From Diprion similis (Eukaryota; Arthropoda; Insecta; Hymenoptera; Diprionidae): a stretch of DNA of 64,000 bases. How positions within the stretch are numbered: position 1 is the stretch's first letter; each line of letters opens with the position of its first letter. Location of the stretch: contig NC_060112.1 of assembly GCF_021155765.1 (NCBI RefSeq), forward strand, positions 10,974,001 through 11,038,000, given 5' to 3'. The notes beneath the pieces were generated by a model. It was not told the origin of the DNA, did not search any database, and saw nothing but the letters and a program-made list of their open reading frames with translations. Both the position numbers and the translations under genes were made by a program. Shown in pieces: positions 39,311 to 51,009 of the stretch.

Positions 39311-40815
39311 ATATTTGCTGCCAACACCCCTTGACAATTTCCCTTGATATCGGGACGGCGATTGCCAATAACAACTCTATAAGAAGACTAACTCGAACGA
39401 TTTTACCGTCACTGCAATTATCACTTCCGAAGGCGTTTCCATTTGCACCGGTCACCCCCCTTTTAAGGGTTAACCGGTAAGCTATTTATACGTTGTCACG
39501 TTAGGTTGGCACTTGATTCCCCCCCATAGAGATATGCAACGCACGGGCAAGAGAGAGATGGAAAAAGAACAAGAGAACAGGAAAAACAAGACCAAATAAA
39601 AAAAATAAAAAATGAACGGAACAAAAATGAATGACAAGAAACAAACAGAGTCGAACGCTTATACAAAATTATGTAATTTCAAGCCACCAGTGGGAACGAT
39701 CCTACTAAAGTTTCTGAGGGCTCTCAAGACGACGCACAGAGGGACGCATTCGGACTCAGTCCCTTTGCCCAACTACCAAGCAGCCTACGACTGCTTCTTC
39801 CGAGGGTAGGGATGGTGTAACGTCAGGACCGTCGGCTATCATGCTATTTTTAAGCGTCTTCATGGGGCTCCGAAGAAAATAAAGTACATCTACGACCTAG
39901 TTGTGGCGTTCTTTACATATTCCTTTTAAATCCGCGACTCGAGTACGCATATCTGTGCAAATTGGTGACATTGCTAGTGCAAGTATAGCTGGCTCATTGA
40001 CCAATTAACATACGGATTAAATTCCCGCGCGATACTTGCCTACGTGTGTGCGTACGTACGTGCTAGTGAATTCACAATACATGCAGAGGGCATGAAATTA
40101 CATTCGAAACAAATGCCACGCGTCCAATTAACGGCGGTTTACGCATATATCAGAGACTTTGTACATTTGATCATTCCACCACTGAAGCATAACAGCCAGT
40201 GTATGAATACGCATCTATGAGCACTAGGTTAATCTTGAATGCATGTGCACTGCACGATTGCATTATTGCACCGATAATGTATTTTAAGAGCAGATGCGCC
40301 TATGTGACCCTTTAACGTGACTGTATTCGCAGCACGTTATAATGAATTATCAGCGGTTACATCACTTACAATTATTCTCAAGAGCACGAGGAACATTGTA
40401 AATCGTTGGGATTTACCATTTCAAATTTGGGTTAAAGTTTAGATATTATAAAACATGAGCCATCATATTATTGTATTCGTATACAAAACAGTACAAACAG
40501 TTATATCATATCATGTCACTAACAGATTTCTACGGAAATTTTCGATCAAAATAGTATCAACATTACCTTCTCAAGTCATATAGTTTTAATAATGCCATAA
40601 TATTACGTACTTATTATGTAATTCTTACATCCTTAGTATTACGATGATGAGGATTTAGTAAAAAAAAAAGTGTACGATCGACAGAACGCCTTGTATCGGA
40701 GGAAACAGAAGCGGGAAGGAGGAAGAAAAGTGGGAGGGGGGAGGTCCACGCGTACGTTGACACGGCCCTGCGTTCCGAGGCTAAGAAGGGGGCCCGGTGT
40801 TTCTTTCGTAACGTA
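39311..40815. other. Intergenic DNA between E2F promoter and archease 3' end
   Basis: No exon was recognised. The left end is still GC-rich promoter-like sequence. A plus-strand frame at 40670-41029 merely overlaps the antisense of the last archease exon and is not a gene. Confidence 0.6.
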
Positions 40816-40821
40816 TTTATT
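40816..40821 (-). terminator. Archease polyadenylation signal AATAAA
   Basis: TTTATT on the plus strand, AATAAA on the coding strand, 140 bp past the archease stop codon. Appropriate distance for a short 3' UTR. Confidence 0.6.
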
Positions 40822-40960
40822 CGAACCCTACGATCTACAAAAGGCCTTAGGAGGAGAGGTAACTATCCCTCCCTCGAAATTAAAGTGTTTCCCAAGCCAA
40901 GGGTCCGAATGGCTCAACCACGCGGAGCATCGGGAAACTTGCTCGGGTTACTACGGCAGA

Positions 40961-42959
40961 TTAAATATCGATGATCACGAATACTTCTGGTCTCTCGGCG
41001 TCCGGCCGATCGAGTATTTGCATTGCTGAGTAGGTGATAGCCTTCACTTCTGTACCCTGAGGATGCTTTCCCAGCGTGAATTCTTCTCCTATTGCCGTTG
41101 CCTTGATCTTGAAGTTCTCTTGATCCATTTCAGTGATAATGACTTTCTGTCGACGAGAAAATAGAGGTTGTTCTTATTGTTATTAAAATCAAATTTATCT
41201 CTTAATTGTAGCTCGTTTCATCGGTGAATATTTGAAGAAAATTGCTGATTGAATATATACATTACATATGTATCTACGGACATGTTACCCAAGACAGATT
41301 ACAATCTTGACGAATGTAGGTAGTTGTGAATGTAAACTATCTACCGTGGCGAGTTTCAACGTACCTACGAGGCGTCATGTGCAACGTAAAGTGGAGACAC
41401 ATGTTGTACATTTTCGAGTATACTCAAATAACGGCCGGAATGGACTGTGTACAGGGTGTGTCATTGTTCCCTTCCGGTAATACTGCACTGTCTACACATG
41501 TTTAGGTGTACTTTGAGTGTGCGTGCGTGCGTGCGTGTGTGTGTGTGTATGTATAAATTATATATTTAATTATGTAAATATATATATAAATTGTATATAT
41601 AATTATAAATATATATATACATGTATATACACATGTATAAATTTGTAACCAAACAATCGTGCAAGATAATATTTCTTTCTAATCTCGGCATTATTTCTCC
41701 CGTCCATTGACGTACAAGTGCGGAGTCTTTTCCGTTTCGAACAACAATTATGCGTTTGAAGGTTAACGAGATATTAGGACGTTCCAAGACCGGCGGTTGG
41801 CGACTAAATTCCGGGTAAACGAAATAAACGCACACACCCTGGGAATGATGAAACGCTCTGCACTGAACATAAAAAGCAGTTCATCCAAGAAATGAAATAG
41901 CAGGCTGGGGAGGTCGTCTCCCTCGGCTTCCACGTGGTGCACCTCCGTCATTTCTACTCGGTCCAAATCCGTCATGTAACCGAACATGGCCATTGCGCAT
42001 TGTTCGAATGCCTCCTGCAAACTTTCTCCCCACGCGTGCAATCTATAAAATATTAATTTTGTTCTATACTCTAACCTCCTGAGAATTCTTTATAGGTTTA
42101 ACACGCAAAGCTATGCATCACGTCTATGTGCTTCAAAATTACCAGAAGTTGACGCAGAATTTGATGATCGTTTCGTTCATTCGGTTATTCCAAGCAAATT
42201 ATTTTATCCCGTTATTCCTACTTTTATTTTGATGTTTTTCTTCTCAAAACGACCAACTCTTGGTTATACGGAATCGCACGAGTATATAGATCGCATTCTA
42301 TTTCGAGTTTTATTTTTTTCGATGACGTAGTGTTGTCACAATGTCGTTTTAACACGAAGTCAAACGTATAAATGGCAGAGAACTACAAGAACAGAATATA
42401 TCTACTCGTGATTTTTATACAAAATATGCATACGTGTAATATTCAATTTTTCTTTTTTAAGAACTTACTGCACATCAGCCGTATGGTCCAAATCTGTAAC
42501 AAAATATGGAAAATATTCTTTGATAACTGTGATTGCCATGCCCATAAAATGTGATACTTTTTTTCTTTTTTTTGTATCTCGCGCAATGGATAACAATCGC
42601 GTATTCGAGATCAAATCGGCCACAATTATTGAAATCTTTCAACGATAGTATCGCTGTGTCTTATTTTTTCGTAATAATGATTGGAAAAAGAAAATTTTAC
42701 CTGAAAATATGAGTTTCTAGTAAGTCTTTATAAACCGGTTCATTTTCCCGCCAAATATTGCGTTCGTGTAGATTGATATATACTATATACATGTATACGT
42801 CAGCTCACGCTTGCCGGCACGATACGGCCTACAATAGTTGTAAAAAAATTACGGTTGGTTGACACGACGTAGAGGAAGATGAAAATGCGGTATATTAATA
42901 TTCTTACATTCGTATTTGATCGGCGGAATCGCCAGGTCTTCTGCTGATAAATCTTCCAT
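40961..42959 (-). CDS. archease: Archease, tRNA-splicing ligase cofactor (complete, four exons)
   Basis: Archease activates the RTCB-type RNA ligase complex that joins tRNA exons and, in animals, XBP1 mRNA halves. Coding exons, right to left: 42908-42959 (MEDLSAEDLAIPPIKYE), 42469-42493 (only 25 nt), 41838-42042 and 40961-41146. They total 468 nt, 155 residues, with consistent phases. Recognisable blocks are YLDHTADVQLHAWGESLQEA near the N-terminus, FEQCAMAMFGYMTDLD, the QGDD-like EGDDLPSLLFHFLDELLF, GKHPQGTEVKAITYSAMQ and the C-terminal PEVFVIIDI. The Asp of DHTAD, the Asp pair in GDD and the final Asp are the metal-binding acids known in the family. Length is close to human ZBTB8OS (about 167). 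The identification is firm. Confidence 0.96.
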
Positions 42960-43250
42960 CGTAGCTCTCACAGCTGATTACCCACGTGAAGACGCTAATC
43001 AGCTGTTCCTCCGTCTGTTTGCCTGACAGGCCAGAGTGGACGAGTCATCAATGGTTATCTAGTTTGAAAATATGAAATCTCAGGATCAGAGGACGCCACC
43101 GTACAGCATCCACTGCATACTCGGAGTACAGTTATGTAGCGCGTGGCAGCACCAAGCGGCACAAATCTTTTTACCGACGTCCTAAACCTCACGACTAAGT
43201 TCTCATCCTTGCCGTAGTACCATCATGCGGGATGGATGAACTGCGGGCTA
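42960..43250 (-). promoter_or_regulatory. Archease promoter region with symmetrical CAGCTGATTA repeat
   Basis: Immediately upstream of the start codon, 42971-43006 holds CAGCTGATTA and its inverse TAATCAGCTG about 15 bp apart, with a CACGTG E-box between them. CAGCTG-type E-boxes are a known class of insect TATA-less core-promoter elements. The transcription start is not fixed. Confidence 0.45.
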
Positions 43251-43507
43251 ATTCGAAGTCATGTAAAAATAATATAGCATTGATTTAGTAGAAAAACTTA
43301 TCGCACGATATTTGAATCACGAAGTATCATTGATTCAACACTCCGCTCTGACGGGAATGCTGAAAAAATTTTATGGAGATGTTTGAACTCTTGCAAGAAA
43401 AATATTTTTGATTGTTGTGCAGAATAGAAATAAGGAAGCTGAAATCTCACTCTTGGCTTCACGGCAATGATTGGCTGCTGTTACAGTTGCTATAGTCTAA
43501 GAATTTA

Positions 43508-43981
43508 CAGGGTCATTTACGTGTTACTGAACATCGGTGTTATGCCAATGCAGAAATAAATAGATTCGTGGAGCTTAGATCGTAAGCCTGTCCCAAGATT
43601 GGCTGGCACGGCTATCACGTGGTTCGAACCAGAGCAACACGTCGACCGTTGAAAATGAGTTCTCTAGGCGACCGGTTATTGGGTATATTTTATTCGCCAT
43701 GTTCCGAAGTATAAAGAACTGAAAAGCACATATAATTGGTCAATATTTGAAAATCAGCCAATCGGAAGCTTCGTTTAAGCCTTTCGTTTCCGAATGATGG
43801 TAAATAAAATGCGCTCCAAGTCGCAGCATTGTCGTGGCAACAATTTCCGTATGGCTAGGGATCGCAACGGTAGACGTATGTTCGGTTTGTTCCTGGTTCG
43901 AACCACGTGATAGCCGTGCCAGCCAATCTTGGACGCGCTACAATCTGAATGGTGGTGTTCAGCAACGGATAAATGACCCTA
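43508..43981. mobile_element. Foldback MITE with TA target duplication
   Basis: A 474-bp non-coding element begins CAGGGTCATTTA and ends TAAATGACCCTA, flanked on both sides by TA. The outer inverted repeats (about 28 bp) are imperfect. An inner pair, 43593-43632 and 43893-43932, is a perfect 40-bp inverted repeat. The right arm has lost about 30 bp relative to the left. TA duplication and CAGGG-type ends fit a Tc1/mariner-derived non-autonomous element. The perfect inner repeat suggests recent activity or gene conversion. Confidence 0.75.
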
Positions 43982-44077
43982 TAGATTCCGGTGATGCTTA
44001 AAGTCATGAGCCAATTGTTGCGCAAAAGACTAACAGTGATAACGCTGCTCTGAGTTGAAATTGCAACATCTACTTAC

Positions 44078-44136
44078 TCCAATTCTACAGATGTATTGAG
44101 ATCCTGGAGTTCGACCTCCTCATGCCTATTCTCCAT
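44078..44136 (-). CDS. Candidate orphan coding exon
   Basis: A minus-strand ATG at 44136 opens MENRHEEVELQDLNTSVEL and runs into a perfect consensus donor GA|GTAAGT in phase 2. The preceding in-frame codons (ESFPELAKGFN) are also protein-like, back to a stop. I do not recognise the protein. It does not join archease, because the phase is wrong for archease exon 2 and splicing into the archease leader would be out of frame. It may be the first exon of a small unrecognised gene or a gene fossil. Confidence 0.25.
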
Positions 44137-44780
44137 GTTAAAGCCTTTGGCAAGTTCTGGAAAAGACTCAAGCGTTTTCAACTAGCTGCACCGAGTATGA
44201 TTTTCCCAGTTTTCAACCAATAGAAACGGCTATCGTATTCGATGCGCACTCAATATACCCAGTTGAAGACCCTATTATAAATTCTGAGTATTTTCGTTAC
44301 ATTCTTCTGGTTATTATGTACGAAATTCGGGTATTTCCAGAGATTTTAGAAAAATATCATTTAAATGCCTCAAATTAAATAATTGTAATATATTAGAAAC
44401 ATAATATTCACTAATAAATATTCGTTTAAATACTGGCTCTTCGTAAATTTGTCAGGTAACAGCATAGCTTGAACATAGCTGAACTTGGACTTATTTACTC
44501 CTCATTCTTTCCGGAATTGCGCAGAGTATCTCAGTTACATACTTTCTGGTCTCTGAAATGAGGGATATGTGGGGATAGTGACAAGTGTCAAAGAATCACA
44601 CATTTCTTTGACAATTTTTGGGATATGAGTAACCTTCTTGAATTCCGCTACGAAAGAGCTGTGTATGCACTGTCGAAATTTGAAATCATTCCATTTGTTT
44701 GTTTATTCAATATAGGTAGACAAAGACCGAGTTTGCTCGGTCGGTAAAGGTAGGATTGCTAAGTGCTCTTAAGATTAGGG

Positions 44781-45411
44781 CTAGCTAACGGTCATGCCAA
44801 AGCGGTACGCTCGAGATGGACTTTTAATTCCAGTAGGGTATATTTCAGTGTGTACAGCTCGTCTATTCGGATAAGTCATAGCCATACATTGGAAGTAAGA
44901 GTTCAGACTCTTCCATAATATGACGTTTTGTTCTCCTGCATTATATCCGTATCCTTCCTTGTCGTGCATTACCCACAATTCCTGAAACATTGTTGCACCG
45001 CCGCGCTGCGAGAGGCGTTCTTGGAACTACTCAACTCTGTAACCAGGATGTAAGAGAGAAGGAAACAAAACTCCGGAGTATAAAGTTGGACCAGATTTCA
45101 GCGCAGAGCTGATACTACCAATTTTTGACACTCGTTGCGTTTGTGTTCTTTGGTCGTTAAAATATTATGATTATTAAATGATGACCGGTATTGAGAGCTG
45201 CCTGGTTTACATATTTCGAATGATCCTAGAACGACCGAAGAACAGGAATTCGACGAGTGGAGGAAATTGATACTACTAACTCTGCGCCAAAAAATGTACC
45301 CAACTGTTGCTGGCAAACAGGCTCGAGTTTCGTTTCCTTCTCTCTTACTTCCTGTCCGTAATCACAAACTTGCTGGTATTGAGGCTGGTTTTGTTGTTCA
45401 TACATTGGCCG
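44781..45411 (-). CDS. Candidate two-exon minus-strand gene or gene fragment
   Basis: Exon A (45349-45411, 21 codons, RPMYEQQNQPQYQQVCDYGQ plus E) lies between an acceptor TTTTAG and a consensus donor GAA|GTAAGA. Exon B (44781-44981) follows an acceptor TTTCAG and continues ELWVMHDKEGYGYNAGE to a stop. Both are phase 0, so they join cleanly. No start codon or family is recognised. An inverted copy of the exon A donor region lies at 45039-45120, so it could belong to a repeat. Treat as a lead, not a gene. Confidence 0.22.
45039..45362. repeat. Inverted repeat, arms of about 80-100 bp
   Basis: Left arm 45039-45120 and right arm 45265-45362 are inverted, diverged copies (core GTAAGAGAGAAGGAAAC exact in both), separated by about 145 bp. 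This is either an old foldback transposon or a local inverted duplication. It overlaps the exon A candidate. Confidence 0.55.
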
Positions 45412-46631
45412 CTAAAAGCGCCAACCGGTAAGGGTGTTGGGCTAAACCATCAGTACCCTTATTGTTGGTGTCCATCAAAATATATATATATGTAAAACAG
45501 TAATGCCGAAAACTGACCAATTCTTCTGAAATTAATAAAAAGTAAATTTTATCAAACACAGTTACTAGCATTCATTTAACCGTATTATTTGGTGAAAATT
45601 ATTACAAAGTTTATCTGATTTTTTCACTTCTGACAGTACTACGTGATAAACTAGGGTCACCTTTTATTCCATAGTTTTTATTCCTTTTATTCTATGAATA
45701 CAAGTGATAAAATATTCAAATAAATCCTCAAGAGATACCTTTTGTTCTTGATTCCTTCGTAAAGGTTAGATGTACTGGGTTTTTTAATTGTACGGCCAAC
45801 TATTTACGTAGACAAAAAAAAATTGAAAGGATTACCCATCTGACAAATAATTTAGTCTTCAAGTATTTAATAATTATTTATACAAGTCTCACAAAAGTCT
45901 CCACCTCCAGCCAATGAGTGTGGTAGAATTAAAATTTTTCCGCTTCACTGAATTTCGGCGTTGCTATTGGGCCAAAAAAATGATTTTCGTTGATCAAAAC
46001 GGAGTGAGAATGTTGCGTGATTAACTCCTTACACCTGCATGATGGTAGTCAAACCCATGGCCATGACCCAATTACTCAAATCTTTCGACAACAAAATCGT
46101 GTGTAAAATTCAATTTATGGCTAATCGTGTAAAAGCTAAAGTAATCAAGTGTCATAATTAGTTAGGAATTGATTATTAAGTATAACATTACTGTCAAACA
46201 GTTAGCCCAGGATTTTCGTATCCGACTTTGATGTCGAAATATGATTTAAGAACTTGTGTGGTTCCCAGACCTTAGCCAAACCCTCTGAACTTATAAACTG
46301 GACAAATGATACCTTGTAACTTGAATACCCTCGTGATTTTTTAATCTGCACCGCGCTGCTGAATATCTAACACAGAAAAAATAAAACTCACGATAGCAGG
46401 CGTGAAGAGCAGAATATTTTAATATTATACAATTCAACATGACATTTAAAAAAGAGAGAAACACTTCCATTCGCAATACAGTACTGATTTTGAAAATCCG
46501 GTATTCCACGAACGAGACGTCTTCAAGAGTCGTAAAAACATTTGTGTAAGCCATATGAATTTCTTATTTTCACTCAGCAATGGTAAATAGGAAAGAATCA
46601 GCGATAAAAATGAATACAATGATTAGTTAGT

Positions 46632-46706
46632 CCACGGTCGAATAATTCCAAGCACGGCGTCGTGCATTCCGTAGTCGATGTACGGAACGTAATCAGTTGA
46701 CCGTGG
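46632..46706. ncRNA. Hairpin of pre-microRNA size (weak candidate)
   Basis: CCACGGTC at 46632 pairs with GACCGTGG at 46699-46706. The interior contains a tight hairpin TTCCGTA-GTCGATG-TACGGAA. Intermediate pairing is interrupted by mismatches. No known microRNA is recognised, and a fortuitous palindrome is possible. Confidence 0.2.
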
Positions 46707-49057
46707 AAGAGTTGATTGTTAGACACATCATTTTGCACGCCTATTCATGTCCGGCTTAGGTTTATTGGGAATACCAGTGACACATGTAACAATTGAGCAT
46801 TCAACGCTACGACTTTATTTCTTTTTCGTTAAATAACAAGTCAACGTGACACGGTCAAAGTTTCTTTCTTGCTGTAGGCCCTAATTCTAAGTGTTGTTTT
46901 TACTTACGAATTTATATTTACGAATTCGAAATCCAGGGTATTCAGAAAAAATTCATTCCCCTAGGAATTTTCTGCGAATAAAGCTCATTTTCGAGGTTTT
47001 ACTTCGTTAATTAGCACTAGCAATTGAATTCAATGATAGACCACATATTCCCGCAAAGTTACGTTACCTTCTTTACCAACCTAGTTATAATTAAATACCT
47101 GTGAACGAATACCTACTGCAGCAATTCGAGAGGTTCTAAGCATATACCTAATTAGTTGCCACGTTACCGCAGAAAAAATTTTTTATCGCATTTTTAGTGT
47201 GTTAGTTCAAATCTGAATAAACCTGCATTGTGAAGCCTTAGTAGAAGAAGTAAATAAATAATGTTGTATGTTATATTACAGAAGTTTATAATAAAATTAT
47301 GAATTATTCACAAGTCTATTACAAGGCTGACAATGCGATTCGAGATCACGGATAACAACTTTTCGTTGGAAACATTGTTTCAGTAAAGCTGAACTGGACT
47401 AGACTTCTCAATCAGATAATAACCATTCGTATACCTGTAGAGATCACGGTGTCGTCGCATGAAAACTTTTGCCAAGGTCGTGAAATCATAAGTATAATAC
47501 ACTTAGAAAAGAAGAACAGAAATATACTACATTCCCAGGTATCTGGTGTTAACTGCGGACGAAGATTTTGGGGTAGTGGGAGCACACGGATATAAAACAT
47601 ATTTTTCCATATACGCGTTACATAACTATGCCAAATGATTGGTAGACTATTCATTTAATTTTATTGAAGATTATTAAAATGTTTTTTAATAGCTCGAACA
47701 TTGATGAATTGGTTTTTTCCTATCCACATGTAATTGATCATAAAATATAAAAAAGTCGGAATAAAAATTAATCGTCAGGTTTATGGGACTTACGATTATA
47801 CTTCTTCTGAAATATAATATCTGAATATCCTCAGAGTTTACTTGCGACAAACGTTGACGGAATATATTGTTAGAAATCTACCTTAATTTATCACGGTGCT
47901 CGTAACGTCAACGGAATTGTGCGTTGTATACTTTTTTCAAAATCATGTCGAAGAGTGTTTAATATCCTATATTCTGAGGAGCAAAAATTTCTCGTCTTAC
48001 AAACCTATTTTCGGTATTAAGAGTTTGGCTGTCGACGTACTGTTATTTGAAAATTATGAGAATTGCCCTACACCTTGAAGACAAATAAAATCTCTCACAT
48101 CATTTCTCAGTATTGATAATTTTTTTGTAAAATTATAACTGGATATCAAGAATTCCTAAAAATTTCCAACTTATAAGTTTTCAAAATCACTGAAAAACTG
48201 TGAACTAAAGTTGAACAATAGTGACAATCCGTTATAACATCCATAAATTATTAAAAATTTTCTGTAACAGCTCTGCAGCGTGATTATTATACTGATCATA
48301 CAAAAATTCATCAGTAGTTTCGAATGGAAAATATATTCTGGAATCTTAACGCATTCTGAGATCCTGATGAGTTGTTACACAACAATCCCGCAGAGCAATA
48401 CGTATATTAGTAATTATAAAAAAATTTTACTGATAAAAATCATAATATTCATGAGTGATTTTATGATTAGTGAAGATCAAGTATACCTGTAGCATTGTCA
48501 TTTTTTGGTGTACCCACGGTGCGCAATAAAACCGTGAAATTTATAGGAGAAGTCGCTCTCGGTATAAACATCACCATCTCTCACGCTTCAAGATGACGCC
48601 ACACATTTCGTATCAAGTAATATTACAACCTGTGTATAATATTAATGAGCGCGAGGTCGATGGCCAACCTAGAGGCTCTGTCCACTGCTGCTTCGACGGT
48701 TTCGATGTGAAAATGAACATAAACAAATGAATTTTCTATTCCGAATTTTATATGAAATTAATTATTAATTGATTAATACAGACGATTTGTAGGAGCGAAG
48801 TTGATTATGCAGAATTCAAAACTGTTGTTTCTCGAATGGTAACAATACATGTCCAAATTTTTTCGAAATCTGTATATAACATGTATTAACGAAAATCAGA
48901 AATAAAATAAAATAGTTACGTTGAAGGCGACATCTGGTGTAAAATAATTTGCACTGTGTGTTGAATATACGAAGAAGGAGATACTTGCGATTTTTTAACT
49001 CTAGAAATTCATTCACGCTTCAATTGCTTTAAAGTCGCTGATGATGGCTTCATTTTA

Positions 49058-49298
49058 TACACCGTGAGGAAAAAGTCATTGAATCAACTGAATATGTGGT
49101 CCAGGGGGGCGAAGTAAATATTTATTTTCTTGCAATCAGAGATCTATCAGTCTAACAAAATGTTTAGTTGATTCAACTAAATTTTGTTAGACCAACAAAA
49201 GTATTTTGTTGAATTGAGTAAGTAAATTGTTTTCGCCGCGTCTAGATGAATCAAACGAATATCACTTGACTCAAATAATCCTTTCCCACCGTGTGTCG
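49058..49298. mobile_element. Palindromic MITE of about 240 bp
   Basis: The left end ACACCGTGAGGAAA and the right end TTTCCCACCGTGT are inverted repeats whose similarity extends about 38 bp inward. The centre is itself palindromic: 49150-49192 folds with 12- and 8-bp stems around a 2-nt loop, followed by CAACAAAA-GTA-TTTTGTTG. No coding capacity. The flanking AT-rich sequence hides the target duplication. Confidence 0.6.
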
Positions 49299-50957
49299 TT
49301 TAAAATACAACTTAGCTGAGAATTTTCGCAATGCAGCATACAAGCTTCACAAAACAAGTTTGAAACTTGTAATAATCGTTTTTGAGACAAACATTTTGTC
49401 GCCTGTAGAAAGATAAAACACAAATCGACGTTTAATCACCGCGGTTGATTTTTGTCTCACCGCAACGGATTAAGGTATTTAGTGAACAAAAATAAACATC
49501 TAGGACGTGAAAAATCTATGCGGCCGTGGTTGGCCATGAATAATGATTACAAGGTGTTCAAAGCTGAGAATAACTACAAATTGCACGTATATACATTAAT
49601 AAATGACGTTCACACATTTATAAATGGCGGAATTGTCGTTTTCATACTAGGTATTATTTATACATTTGGATTTCGGATATCAATCTGAGCCAGATGTTTT
49701 TCAGTGTTATGGTAGTATCTGTATTGCAATCATGATCGGATGGTACTCCGAAAAAAACACCTTGAATAATTTTATGTCAAACTTCACCGCCTTCACTGTC
49801 ACCGGAAGGCAGGTTTTAGAGATTGGGTTTTTGCAAGTTTATTCACAGATGCTTATAGTGGATCATACGATAAGAAGATCAAAAAGAAGTACTGAGCAAC
49901 ATCAGACCCTAACAAAGAAGTGGAGCAGTTTATATTTTCATACGTCTATAAAAAAATAGAAGCCTAGAGTCGTCAATTGAAATGAAAAAATTGTTCAATA
50001 TTAATTAATGCAAGTATGCTTCGTCAGAGCGAGATCTTGACCTTGACTTTGGAATTTGGCTGGCCAAAAATTGATACTTTTTGTTAGTTTCATTAGGAAA
50101 TGGTTACGTTATGTCGAGTACTATTCGAATTGTTATTTTAGTAGCTTGGAGATAAGCGATTTGAAATGAAGAATTGATGTCTAAGATTTTGTTTATAATT
50201 TCGCTATTTTCTTATTTCGCATTTTCAAAGAGATCCTTGTAGCATGCAAATATAATAATTTTATGGGTACATAATGTGCGACCTTCTCGTAATGACATGA
50301 ATAAAAAGTACGTTTTTTTTATTTTTTTTTGGCCCACCAACCTCCCTAAACGCGAATCCTTGATCTCAACATCTGACTCAACTTTGGCCCTGTGTTCCAC
50401 AGCGTCAGATAACAGCAAAGCAACAATTACACTTAAAGTTCGTTAATTCAATATGGAGTTATACTAACATTCTTTACGCAGGTAAAGGTTACATGTATTA
50501 TACATATTACAGCAGTCGAGTTTGCTATAACAGTAGACAGAAGTGCAAATACACATGATTATAAATCCGAGTATAGATCAGACAGGACAACAGACAATTA
50601 TTTTTTTGAGTGTACATTGAAATAAATAAATTTCGATTCTATAAATCGAATAATTTTAAAAATCTTCATTTATGACTAATAAATTTTGCTTTTATTCTTT
50701 CTATTTCGCCGATTTGCCAGGCTCAAAATTCATGTTCGCCGGTGCTATAAATCTCCTGACCGGTGATTCGTAGAGAAGGATTTTACTTTTTATCTTTTTT
50801 AATTAACCAGGTATAATAAATATGCAAGGTGTGTACAGCGCGCGAATGTAACGTACTGCTCTGCTCGCAGATTGGACGGAATCAACGAGACGGACCAGGT
50901 TTGAAACAACACGGCCTACCTCGCCATGCTGGATTCAAAAGTCCTTGGCCAACCGCC

Positions 50958-50966
50958 TATATAAAG
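50958..50966 (+). promoter_or_regulatory. TATA box TATATAAAG of the first takeout-like gene
   Basis: Lies 52 bp before the start codon. A GCAGTA initiator-like sequence with its A at 50990 is 32 bp downstream of the TATA box, the usual spacing. The short leader (about 20 nt) fits a regulated, tissue-specific insect gene. Confidence 0.8.
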
Positions 50967-51009
50967 AGAGTGTTGAAATTCTCGTGAGCAGTAATTTTGA
51001 AACGTAGCA

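Larger units (their letters stand above)
45412..50940. other. Intergenic region with scattered repeats
   Basis: No firm gene. Seen here are a hairpin at 46632-46706, a foldback element at 49058-49298, and a minus-strand frame at about 48650-48720 that reads IETVEAAVDRASRLAIDLAL before a possible donor. That frame is exon-like but cannot be linked to anything. Confidence 0.5.

Noticed and set aside
40670-41029. 119-codon plus-strand frame
   Set aside because: It overlaps the antisense of the last archease exon and reads RNA-incompatible low-complexity R/G sequence elsewhere.
43615-43635. GGTTCGAACC as part of a tRNA gene
   Set aside because: Only a B-box-like T-arm is present. No A box or cloverleaf forms, and the sequence lies in a perfect inverted repeat of a MITE.
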